Positions 44,833 to 52,739 of a DNA stretch of 64,000 nucleotides are shown piece by piece. Location: positions 8,359 to 72,358 of the forward strand of contig DASRJL010000106.1 in the NCBI GenBank assembly GCA_035649495.1, in the 5' to 3' direction. The stretch is from SG8-41 sp035649495 (GTDB lineage Bacteria > Pseudomonadota > Gammaproteobacteria > Burkholderiales > SG8-41). A program made the position numbers and the translations under genes. How positions within the stretch are numbered: position 1 is the stretch's first letter; each line of letters starts with the position of its first letter. The notes under the pieces were generated by a model. The model was not told where the DNA came from and did no database searches. It saw only the letters and a program-made list of their open reading frames with translations.

Positions 44833-45927
44833 ATGCCTACTCGGAGGAAGTTCATCAGGGACGCCGCGCGCGCCATGGCGGGCGTTGCATTCACCGGTTG
44901 CGGCCTGCTCGATGCGCTACCCGCGCTGGCGCAGGCGAAGCCCCGGCGTGAAGTGATGGTCGCCGGACGCCGCGCGAAGGTGATCGATGTGCACGCCCAT
45001 TGCGTGATACCGGAGGCGGTGTCCGTCATGGGCCAGAAGCTGCAGCAGGAGCCGACCGCGGTGAGAGGACAGGCGAGGATGGCAATCGTCCTGGCGGAAC
45101 GCCTGGGCGCGATGGACGAGCAGGGCATAGACATGGAGGTGCTGAGCATCAACCCGTCGTGGTACCGGCTCGAGCGCGACGTCGTGGAAAAGGCGATCAG
45201 GATCAACAACGAAGGGCTCGCGGATCTGTGCGGCAAGCATCCGGACCGCTTCGCAGCCTTCGCGTCGCTCGGGCTGCAGTTTCCCGACCTTGCGGTCCAG
45301 CAGCTCGAATACGCCATGAAGAAACTGGGCTTGCGTGGAGCGGCGATCGGCGGCAGCGTCGCGGGCGAAGAATTCGCCGATCCGAAGTTCCACCCGGTAT
45401 GGGCGAAGGCGGAAGAGCTGGGCGCCGTCCTCTTCATCCATCCGCAGAGCACGCCTGAGCTCGCGAAGCGCTTCCGGGGCAACGGCTGGCTCTCGAACAC
45501 GATAGGCAATCCGCTCGACACCACCATCGCGCTCTCGCACTTGATCTTTCAGGGCACGCTCGACCGCTTCCCGGGGCTGAAGATCTGCTCGGCGCACGGC
45601 GGGGGCTACCTGCCCTCGTACGCTCCGCGCTCGGACCACAGCTGCTTCGTCTCGCCCGCCGGATGTGATCCGAACATCACGCTCAAGAAGAAGCCGACCG
45701 AGTACCTGAAGCAGCTCTACTTCGACAGCCTGGTGTTCACGTCGGAAGCGCTGCGGCACCTCGCGGCCGAAGTCGGTACGAGCCAGATCGTCATCGGCAC
45801 CGACCATCCGATTCCGTGGAACGAGAAGGCGGTGGATCATGTGCTCGGCACGGGGAGCCTTTCCGACGCGGAGAAGATCGCGATCCTCGGCGGCAACGCG
45901 GCGAAGCTGCTGGGGATCAAGATCTAG
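44833..45927 (+). CDS. Tat-exported amidohydrolase-family protein
   Basis: A 364-residue amidohydrolase 2 (ACMSD-like) protein. It begins MPTRRKFIRDAARAMAGVAF, a twin-arginine signal (RRKFI), so it is folded in the cytoplasm before export. Metal ligands are in VIDVHAHCVIP (DxHxH), LFIHPQ, CSAHGGGYLP and GTDHPIPW. Family members decarboxylate or hydrolyse aromatic or hydroxy acids. Start ATG 44833 follows AGGGAGAAGA. With the divergent exported aldolase and propeller it hints at a periplasmic catabolic cluster. Confidence 0.88.
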   Translation: MPTRRKFIRDAARAMAGVAFTGCGLLDALPALAQAKPRREVMVAGRRAKVIDVHAHCVIPEAVSVMGQKLQQEPTAVRGQARMAIVLAERLGAMDEQGIDMEVLSINPSWYRLERDVVEKAIRINNEGLADLCGKHPDRFAAFASLGLQFPDLAVQQLEYAMKKLGLRGAAIGGSVAGEEFADPKFHPVWAKAEELGAVLFIHPQSTPELAKRFRGNGWLSNTIGNPLDTTIALSHLIFQGTLDRFPGLKICSAHGGGYLPSYAPRSDHSCFVSPAGCDPNITLKKKPTEYLKQLYFDSLVFTSEALRHLAAEVGTSQIVIGTDHPIPWNEKAVDHVLGTGSLSDAEKIAILGGNAAKLLGIKI

Positions 45928-45933
45928 TCGAAG

Positions 45934-45961
45934 GCGTGATACGTGACAGGTGATGCGTGAT
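45934..45961. repeat. Heptad array H12
   Basis: Four units GCGTGAT, ACGTGAC, AGGTGAT, GCGTGAT, just after the amidohydrolase stop. Confidence 0.6.
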
Positions 45962-46932
45962 CAGTACGCTGTCGACGTAGTCGTACTGCCGGCCGTGCCC
46001 GAGCTTGCGTCCAATCCTGAACCGGCTCCGCCATCGCGTGTCCCTCCGGCGTCATCCCGTCCGGAACCGGCGCTCGCCGCTTCGTTGACGATCGCCGCGA
46101 GCCCCGCCGCGGCGGCCGCGCCGGCGATGATGCGGCCCGCCTGATCCACGCCCGGACCTCTGCCCGGCGCGCTGTCCCACCCGCCGCTCGCGCCGGCACC
46201 GGCGCTCTCGCCGCCCCTGCCCTGAACGCTCTCGCGCCCGGAGCTGGAGTCCCTGCCCGAGCTGGAGCGGTCCCGACGGTCGTCCCTGTTGTCGTCCCAA
46301 TCGCGGCGGTCGTCCCGCTCGGGCATCCTCCGGCGCCGACCGACGAGCGAAGGATTCATGAGCAGCTCCTCGACCACGCTCGCCTCATCGGCGGGCGGGG
46401 ACAGGAATCCAGGCACCGTGCCGGAGAGAGGCATGGTCTCCTCCGGGCGCCTCCAGAGCTGCCACCATGCCGGCGCCGTGAGCGGCGCGAGCGCCAGCGT
46501 CATGTCGGAGCCCGCGCGCAGCCTCTCGACGATGGCGTTCAGCATCTTGTTTGAGAGACGCAGCCCGCCCTGCGTGCGGCGCAATCTCCCGTCGCGTCCC
46601 GCCGGTCCGCTGTAGGCAGGGAGCGCGAGCCGCCCGAATGATTCCGCCTCCAGCGCCTGGCCCGATTCGGGCTCGAAGAGCAGCAGGTGGGTCCCGTACT
46701 CTCCATGCAGGTCGGCACGCGCCTCCACGTAGTGCAGCAACCGGTAGCCGCCGAACGGCGGATGGCCCCACACTCGCAGCGGGTTGCAGTCAGGGTTGGC
46801 CCGCCGGGCGGCGATCGCCTGAGTGGCCGAGGCAACGACCGGACCTGTCATGACCGTTTTCAATCCATCGCGCAACGTCGCAACCCCCGTGCGATCGCGC
46901 GTCTCCGCAACCCGGACGTTCAATGTGAGCAT
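45961..46932 (-). CDS. Hypothetical protein with Arg/Asp/Ser-rich low-complexity tail
   Basis: A 323-residue protein of unknown function. Residues 1-190 look globular (MLTLNVRVAETRDRTGVATL, GGYRLLHYVEARADLHGEYG). Then comes a long low-complexity region rich in Arg, Asp, Ser and Gly (for example DDRRDWDDNRDDRRDR and later GSGRDDAGG), ending in an Ala/Gly/Ser/Thr tail. No signal peptide. Start ATG 46932 is used; an in-frame ATG at 46977 is possible. It is alone and convergent with the Tat amidohydrolase. Confidence 0.6.
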   Translation of the reverse strand: MLTLNVRVAETRDRTGVATLRDGLKTVMTGPVVASATQAIAARRANPDCNPLRVWGHPPFGGYRLLHYVEARADLHGEYGTHLLLFEPESGQALEAESFGRLALPAYSGPAGRDGRLRRTQGGLRLSNKMLNAIVERLRAGSDMTLALAPLTAPAWWQLWRRPEETMPLSGTVPGFLSPPADEASVVEELLMNPSLVGRRRRMPERDDRRDWDDNRDDRRDRSSSGRDSSSGRESVQGRGGESAGAGASGGWDSAPGRGPGVDQAGRIIAGAAAAAGLAAIVNEAASAGSGRDDAGGTRDGGAGSGLDASSGTAGSTTTSTAY

Positions 46933-46977
46933 ACGATCTCCTGGATCTCCGCCTTCGCGAAGATAACTTCTTCTCAA

Positions 46978-47287
46978 TAGACCATCGTGGCTGGAACCTG
47001 TCTCGTCAATGACGCCGCCCTAACATCCGCGACTCACGGGACGACTTTCCATCTTCGGTGTCGCACGAAATCAGTGCCATCAACTTTAGAACATCGCATG
47101 GTTACGGTACCAGCGGTCGCCAGCAGTTGCCGGAGAACGCGTTGGTCTTGAAATCAGCGATCCACAACACTTGATGTGTCGGATCAGGCGTGTGATGACT
47201 CACGAACCCCGGTGCTTCCCGCAAGCGTCGGCGTGCCATTGGTGCAGTCATCCCTCCAGCATCCACAGGAAAGAGGTGTGATGGCCC
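46978..47287. other. Intergenic stretch with one weak small ORF
   Basis: About 310 bases without a supported gene. A 49-codon minus-strand frame (47102-47251, MTAPMARRRLREAPGFVSHH...) starts after GCTGGAGGG. I do not recognise it, and it could be chance or a remnant. No hairpins or repeats of note. Confidence 0.3.
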
Positions 47288-49534
47288 CTAGTTCTTGTTT
47301 TCAAGTAGGGCACGATACGCGGTGACCATCCGCGCCATGGAAAAGCGCGAACGGGCGTGACGCCGTCCCGCTTCGGACAGATTCCGCGCCAGCCCGGGAT
47401 CGTCCAGGATCCGGCAGAGCGCCGTGGCGATCTCGCGTGGATCGCGGCCGGACAGCAAGAGCCCCGTGCGCCCGGCGACCACCAGCTCGCGCGTGCCGCC
47501 CGAGTCGTTCGCCACCACCGGCACGCCCGCCGCGAGCGCCTCCAGCACGGCGTTCGGGCACCCCTGATGCTCTCCCAGCACGAGGACGGCGGCAGCGCCC
47601 GCCAGCCGCGCGGGCGCATCGAACGCTGCGCCGTGCAGGAACACGCGCGCGTCGAGCCCGATGCCGATCGCGGCCAGCAATTCCCGCGCGTACTCTGCGT
47701 GGCGCCGCTCGGCCCCGCCCAGCACGTGCAGCTCGGCGCGTGGATGCCGTTGCCACAGCAAGCGCATCGCCGCCACTGCCTCGACCAGGAACTTGCTCGG
47801 CGCGATGCGCCCGCTCATCACGATGCGCGGAGAAAAGGTGTCAGGAACCTTTTCTCGCTCCGGCTCGGGAACCCCGTTGGGAATGACCTCGACCTTCCCG
47901 TTCAACGGAGCAGGCGCCGATCCTCGATATTTCATTACCAGGCGGTCGAGGCGCGCGTAGTACTCGTCCTCGGACCACGCGATCCACTGCTGGAAGGCGC
48001 GCGTCTCTTCCATTTCCCGGAAGGCGTACCCACCCGGTGAGACATCGATGAGCTTCACGGGAACGGCATCCAGCGCCTTTGCAAGCAGCAGCTTGACCTT
48101 GGCGTCGACGTTCCAGAAGCAGACCGTCCCGAACCGGCCCGCGATCGCGCGGCGCAGGATGGCCTCGGCATGGTCGTAGCAGTCGCGCGAAGCTGCACTG
48201 CGGTGAACGCGAACGCCCGCTTGCGCGAGCTGGAGGCTGAACCAGTCGCTCGAGGAATTGCCGCAGACCGCGATCTCGAAGCGGGAGGCGCCGAGGCCCA
48301 GCGCCAGGTTGACGAGCGACCGCTGCGCTCCCCCCGCATTCAGGTTGGCGGTCACGAAGAGGCAGCCGTCGCCCGGCTCGTAAGGACGCAGAAGATGGAA
48401 CAACGTCCACAGGCGATGCGTCGCCGCGCCACGCCATGCGGGCGGCTCGGGCCGCCGTCCCAATGCCTCGTCCGCCGCACGCGCCCACGCGGTTTCCGGG
48501 GCCTCGTACGGCACCAGCGTGAGGCCCGGCGCGGGCAGCTCGCCCTGCCCGCCCACCGCGCTCGCCACCACCGGCAGCCCGGCCGCAAGCGCCTCCAGCG
48601 TCGCGACGGAGAGGCCTTCGTAGCGGCTGGTATTGAGCAGCAGATCGAACGCGGGCAGGCAATCCGCCGCGCCACGAACGAAACCCGGCAGGCGGACGTG
48701 CCGTTCGATACCGAGCCGGCGCGCCTGGGCGAGTACCGCGTGCCACGCCAGCAACCCGTCCCTGCCCACCGGCCCGCCGACGATCACGAGGTACGCGTCG
48801 CGCCGCACCAGCAGCTTCTCCAGGATTCTCAGCGCGCGCGGGTAGGATTTCTGCGGCTTGACCGCGCCGATCATCCCGATGACGGTAACGTCGCCCGGCA
48901 ATCCCCAGCGCTCGCGCCACTCACGGCGCGCACCCGGCCGCGGCGCGACCGCCGGCGGAACGTGGCGTATGACGGCGCACGGCGTACGGGCGCCGCTCCT
49001 TCGCAGCTCCATGGCGGCGTTTCGCGACACTGCGATCGCAAGCGGAGCATCCGCCAATGCAGCCACCGGCTCGATCCAGCCCGCCGGGGCGTTGTGCAGC
49101 ACCGGAACGACACGCGCGCCGCCCCGCTCCAGCGCGCGGCGTTCGGCCACGGTCAGCAGGTGGCACAGCACGACGGGATTTCCGCCGGCGGCTGTCCGAG
49201 CGCCTTCGCGTTCGAGACGCTCGGAAGTCTCGCCCGCGCACCGGACGATCTCCACGCCTCGCGGGACCGGCCACTCGGCCGCCGCATCGCGCAGCACGAT
49301 CAACCGCACGCGGTAGCGATGGGCGCAACCCGCCGCCCAGTCGAGAACGATGCGCTCGGCGCCGCCCAGGGCCAGGCTGCCGATCGCCGCGGTGACCTCC
49401 AGCGGAGACGCATCGGAAAGCGGTGGCTGCTCCGGCGCGCACTCGGGAGCCAGTATCGCCGCGAGGGCTGCCTGCTGCGCCCGCTCCAGGGGCGAAAGAG
49501 GTACGGTATCCACGGAGAGGTAGTATGCGCTCAT
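47288..49534 (-). CDS. Tandem two-domain GT4-type glycosyltransferase
   Basis: A 748-residue protein made of two GT-B fold glycosyltransferases in one chain. The first (about 40-400) has VIGMIGAVKPQKSYPRAL, RYEGLSVATLEALAAGLPVVAS. The second (about 405-748) has LNAGGAQRSLVNLALGLG, PRIVMSGRIAPSKFLVEAVAAM and EHQGCPNAVLEALAAGVPVVAND. Both carry the E-x7-E type donor site. It likely adds two sugars in a surface glycan. The start ATG 49534 overlaps the ATG of the divergent pilin gene; a GTG at 49513 is an alternative. Confidence 0.87.
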   Translation of the reverse strand: MSAYYLSVDTVPLSPLERAQQAALAAILAPECAPEQPPLSDASPLEVTAAIGSLALGGAERIVLDWAAGCAHRYRVRLIVLRDAAAEWPVPRGVEIVRCAGETSERLEREGARTAAGGNPVVLCHLLTVAERRALERGGARVVPVLHNAPAGWIEPVAALADAPLAIAVSRNAAMELRRSGARTPCAVIRHVPPAVAPRPGARREWRERWGLPGDVTVIGMIGAVKPQKSYPRALRILEKLLVRRDAYLVIVGGPVGRDGLLAWHAVLAQARRLGIERHVRLPGFVRGAADCLPAFDLLLNTSRYEGLSVATLEALAAGLPVVASAVGGQGELPAPGLTLVPYEAPETAWARAADEALGRRPEPPAWRGAATHRLWTLFHLLRPYEPGDGCLFVTANLNAGGAQRSLVNLALGLGASRFEIAVCGNSSSDWFSLQLAQAGVRVHRSAASRDCYDHAEAILRRAIAGRFGTVCFWNVDAKVKLLLAKALDAVPVKLIDVSPGGYAFREMEETRAFQQWIAWSEDEYYARLDRLVMKYRGSAPAPLNGKVEVIPNGVPEPEREKVPDTFSPRIVMSGRIAPSKFLVEAVAAMRLLWQRHPRAELHVLGGAERRHAEYARELLAAIGIGLDARVFLHGAAFDAPARLAGAAAVLVLGEHQGCPNAVLEALAAGVPVVANDSGGTRELVVAGRTGLLLSGRDPREIATALCRILDDPGLARNLSEAGRRHARSRFSMARMVTAYRALLENKN

Positions 49535-50027
49535 GAGGCACGCTGGTTTCACTTTGGTGGAGATGATGGTGGTGCTCGCGGTGATCGCCATCCTCGCGCT
49601 GATGGCGGTGCCGAGCTTCCAGGACCAGATCGTGCGGGACCAGATCAACACCGCGCTGCCGCTGGCCGACGTCGCCAAGAAGCCGGTGGCCGCGTCGTGG
49701 GCCGCGTTCGAGCAGCTGCCGGCGAACAATTTCGCCGCCGGGCTTCCGTCCGCCGACAAAATCGTCAGCAATCACATCAGCTCGGTGCTGGTCCAGAACG
49801 GCGCGCTGCACATCACCTTCGGCAACCGCGCGAACGGCGTCATCAACGGCAAAATTCTCTCGATACGACCCGCGGTGGTGGAGGACGCGACCGTCGTGCC
49901 CGTGGCGTGGGTCTGCGGCTATGCCGAAGCGCCTGCGAAGATGACGCTGGTCGGGGAAAACCGGACCAACATCCCCGCGCGATTTCTGCCGTTCGCCTGC
50001 CGCGCGCGGGACGTGCCCGGTAAGTAA
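49533..50027 (+). CDS. Type IV pilin-like protein
   Basis: A 164-residue prepilin. The leader MRHAG is followed by FTLVEMMVVLAVIAILALMAVP: cleavage after Gly5, Phe at +1 and Glu at +5 as in type IV pilins, then a hydrophobic helix. Two Cys (128 in VAWVCGY and 156 in LPFACRA) can form the C-terminal disulfide loop of PilA-like pilins. It is assembled by the type IV pilus machinery in the inner membrane. ATG 49533 overlaps the start of the glycosyltransferase on the other strand. Confidence 0.85.
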   Translation: MRHAGFTLVEMMVVLAVIAILALMAVPSFQDQIVRDQINTALPLADVAKKPVAASWAAFEQLPANNFAAGLPSADKIVSNHISSVLVQNGALHITFGNRANGVINGKILSIRPAVVEDATVVPVAWVCGYAEAPAKMTLVGENRTNIPARFLPFACRARDVPGK

Positions 50028-50031
50028 CTGC

Positions 50032-50052
50032 GTGACCGGTGACCGGTGATCC
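50032..50052. repeat. Heptad array H13
   Basis: GTGACCG, GTGACCG, GTGATCC, four bases after the pilin stop. Confidence 0.5.
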
Positions 50053-50156
50053 TTCCCTCGACGCGGCCTCTGCAGCGACGTCAGAAATATGAGGGCCATC
50101 GTATCGTCCGCGGGTATGATGCACAGTAAACCCTGCCACTACGCACGAGAGGCCAC

Positions 50157-51425
50157 ATGCCGAACGGAAAACAGGAACTGACGGGCGCGCTTCCCACGAT
50201 CGATCACGCGGCGCCGACCGGTGCCGCGTCCGCTTCGGGCAGCAGGCCGCCGGCGGTGCTGGGCCGCATGCTCGCGCTGGAGGACTTCGAGGAAGAGGCC
50301 CGCCGCTACCTGCCGCGTCCGGTCTTCGGCTTCATCTCGGGCGGGGTCGAGAACAACGTGTCGCGGCACAATAATCGCGCCGTTTTCGACGAGATCGCGC
50401 TGGTCCCCAGGATGCTGGTGGACACCTCCGCGCGGTCGATCAAGACGACGCTTTTCGGGCGCACCTACGACGCGCCGTTCGGCATCGCGCCGATGGGCGC
50501 TTCCGCAATGGCTGCGTACCGAGGCGACGTCGTTTTCGCCCGCGCCGCGGCGGAAGCCAACGTGCCGATGATCATGAGCGGCTCTTCCCTGATGAAGCTG
50601 GAAGAGGTCCGCGCGGCCGGCCCCACCGCGTGGTACCAGGCCTACCTCCCGGGAGAAGACGGCCCCATCACCCAGATGGTCGAGCGCGCCGCGCGCGGCG
50701 GCTTCGACACGCTGGTGCTGACGGTCGACGGGCAGGTGCCGGGCAACCGCGAGAACAACGTGCGTAACGGCTACAGCACGCCGCTGCGTCCTTCGCTCCG
50801 GCTTGCATGGGACGGCATCATCCGGCCGCGCTGGACGTTCGGCATGTTTCTGCGCACGCTCTTCCTACACGGCATGCCCCACTTCGAGAACACGGCACAG
50901 CGCGTTCCCCTGCTGACGGGCTCCGTGAAGCGAGAGCGCGGCCCGCGCGACAAGCTCTCCTGGAAGCACGTCGAGCTGATGCGCCGCATGTGGAAAGGGC
51001 GCTTCCTCGTGAAAGGCATACTCGAGCGGGACGACGCCCGCATCGCGCGCGAGAGCGGCCTCGACGGCGTCATCGTGTCCAACCACGGCGGGCGCAATCT
51101 GGACAGCGCGGTAGCGCCGCTGCGCGTGCTGCCGGGAATCGTCGAAGCGGCACGCGGCATGACGGTCATCATGGACAGCGGCATACGGCGCGGCACCGAC
51201 GTGCTGAAGGCGCTCGCGCTCGGCGCGAACTTCGTCTTCGTCGGCCGGCCCATGCTCTACGCCGCCGCGATCGCCGGTCCGGCCGGCATCCACCACGCCA
51301 TCAAGCTCCTGAAAGACGAGGTCGACCGCGATATGGCGCTGATGGGTATGAACTCGCTCGCCGAGATGACGCCGGAGCGAATAGTGCCGGCGCGCGGCGC
51401 GGATTTTCTGACGGAGCGGCGCTAG
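50157..51425 (+). CDS. FMN-dependent alpha-hydroxy acid oxidase/dehydrogenase
   Basis: A 422-residue member of the lactate oxidase, mandelate dehydrogenase and glycolate oxidase family. Signature segments: ALEDFEEEARRYLPRPVFGFISGG, FGIAPMGASAM, the FMN loop GSSLMKLEEV, DTLVLTVDGQVPGNRENN, the active site GVIVSNHGGRNLD (catalytic His) and MDSGIRRGTDVLKALALGAN. A 35-residue N-terminal extension without hydrophobic character precedes the core, longer than in most homologues. Substrate unknown; lactate or another hydroxy acid is likely. Confidence 0.92.
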   Translation: MPNGKQELTGALPTIDHAAPTGAASASGSRPPAVLGRMLALEDFEEEARRYLPRPVFGFISGGVENNVSRHNNRAVFDEIALVPRMLVDTSARSIKTTLFGRTYDAPFGIAPMGASAMAAYRGDVVFARAAAEANVPMIMSGSSLMKLEEVRAAGPTAWYQAYLPGEDGPITQMVERAARGGFDTLVLTVDGQVPGNRENNVRNGYSTPLRPSLRLAWDGIIRPRWTFGMFLRTLFLHGMPHFENTAQRVPLLTGSVKRERGPRDKLSWKHVELMRRMWKGRFLVKGILERDDARIARESGLDGVIVSNHGGRNLDSAVAPLRVLPGIVEAARGMTVIMDSGIRRGTDVLKALALGANFVFVGRPMLYAAAIAGPAGIHHAIKLLKDEVDRDMALMGMNSLAEMTPERIVPARGADFLTERR

Positions 51426-51434
51426 CGCTCCGTC

Positions 51435-51511
51435 AGAGACTGGAGACTGGAGACTAGAGACTGGAAAACACCAGTCCCTGGTCCCTAGTCTCTGGTCCCT
51501 AGTCCCTAATC
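51435..51511. repeat. Heptad array H14, eleven units with inverted arms
   Basis: Eleven contiguous units: AGAGACT, GGAGACT, GGAGACT, AGAGACT on the left and CCTAGTC/TCTGGTC/CCTAGTC on the right, the reverse complement. It starts ten bases after the oxidase stop and contains the stop codon of the convergent lactonase gene. Confidence 0.75.
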
Positions 51512-52561
51512 GGCGAAGACGATGCAGGAAGGAGAGCCGGTCTCTATCACCTGGCCGGTAGGCGCGAGCTTCCCCGAATTCCGGTCGATCCGGAACTCGA
51601 CGATCGTGTCGCTCGTCTCGTTCGCCACGTAGAGCAGGCTTCCGCTCGGATCGAGGGTGAAGAAGCGGGGCTTCCTGCCCTGCGTAGACACCCAGCCCAC
51701 GTGGCTCAGCGTCCCGTTCTGCGGATCGACGGCGTAGGCGACGACGCTGTTGTGCCCGCGATTCGATGCGTACACGAACGCTCCGGACGCCGCCACGGCG
51801 ATTTCCGCGCCGGTATTGTCGCCGGTGTAGTCCGTGGGGAGGCTCGTGATCACCTGGAACGGATCGAGCGTGCCGTGCCCGGCGTCCCAGCGGTACGCCG
51901 TCACCGTGGAGTCCAGCTCGTTGATGAGATACGCGTAGCGCCCCTCCGGGTGAAAGGCGATGTGACGGGGACCCGCGCCGTAGCGTGTCTTGACGAACGG
52001 CGGATCGCCCGGCACGACTTTGCCTTTCGCGTAGTCGATCCCGTAGACGTGAACACGATCTACGCCCTTGTCGGGCGCGACGAAAAAACGGCCGCCGGAT
52101 CCGAACAGCACCTGGTGCGGATGCGCGCCGTGTCCCTGCTCGCGCCGGTACGGCCCCGGCTCGCCGGGCGGCACGAGGATGCAGCTGGCGGGAGCAAGCG
52201 AACCGTCGCCGTTGATCGGGTAGACAGCCACGCCGGGTCCATTGGCGAGGACGACGTAACGGTTCTCCGGGTCCACGGTCAGGTGCGGCGAGTTGTCACC
52301 CTCGGTCGGCTGCCGGTTCAGCAGCGCAACGCGGCCGGTCGCCTTGTCGATCGCGTACGAGCTCACCTCGCCGCTGTCGCCGTGGGCCGCGTAAAGGAAC
52401 CGTTGCCGGCGGTCGAGCGCCAGGAATCCGGGATTGTGAACGGCGTTCAGCGCATGTACCAGCGTCCAGGCGCCGGACGCGGGCTCGATGCGGTAGACGC
52501 TGATGCCCTTGCCGCGCGCCTTGCGCTTCTCGGTGGTGAAGGATCCGACATAGGCAAACAT
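51506..52561 (-). CDS. 6-phosphogluconolactonase-like (YbhE-type) lactonase
   Basis: A 351-residue beta-propeller lactonase family protein. It begins MFAYVGSFTTEKRKARGKGI and contains the blade repeats FLYAAHGDSGEVSSYAID and RYVVLANGPGVAVYPINGD, GAHPHQVLFG, and FYASNRG-like VYASNRGHNSVVAY. Relatives hydrolyse 6-phosphogluconolactone or act as propeller sensors. No signal peptide. Length matches the family. The stop codon is embedded in heptad array H14 and the gene start is close to array H15. Confidence 0.88.
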   Translation of the reverse strand: MFAYVGSFTTEKRKARGKGISVYRIEPASGAWTLVHALNAVHNPGFLALDRRQRFLYAAHGDSGEVSSYAIDKATGRVALLNRQPTEGDNSPHLTVDPENRYVVLANGPGVAVYPINGDGSLAPASCILVPPGEPGPYRREQGHGAHPHQVLFGSGGRFFVAPDKGVDRVHVYGIDYAKGKVVPGDPPFVKTRYGAGPRHIAFHPEGRYAYLINELDSTVTAYRWDAGHGTLDPFQVITSLPTDYTGDNTGAEIAVAASGAFVYASNRGHNSVVAYAVDPQNGTLSHVGWVSTQGRKPRFFTLDPSGSLLYVANETSDTIVEFRIDRNSGKLAPTGQVIETGSPSCIVFAD

Positions 52562-52592
52562 GGCGAGATTGGCTCCGGTTCAATGCAACCGC

Positions 52593-52739
52593 TTCAAGCG
52601 AGCTCCAAATTCCAAGCACCAAATTCAAAACAAGCACCAAGGCTCAAGCACCAAGTTCCAAACGCTCGCCGTTTGTGATTGGGGATTTGGTGCTTGAAGC
52701 TTGTTTGTGATTTGGGATTTGTGCCTTGCTCCTTGAGTC
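52593..52739. repeat. Heptad array H15, 21 units, longest in the window
   Basis: Twenty-one contiguous 7-base steps fill the 176-base gap between the lactonase start and the ThDP-enzyme stop. Left units are of CACCAAG/AAGCACC type (52607-52655) and right units of TGCTTGA/GATTTGG type (52684-52725), the reverse complement, with a GC-rich turn between. Confidence 0.75.

Noticed and set aside
47102..47251. Small minus-strand ORF MTAPMARRRLREAPGF as a transposase remnant
   Set aside because: I could not place it in any transposase family; kept only as a weak note in the intergenic entry.
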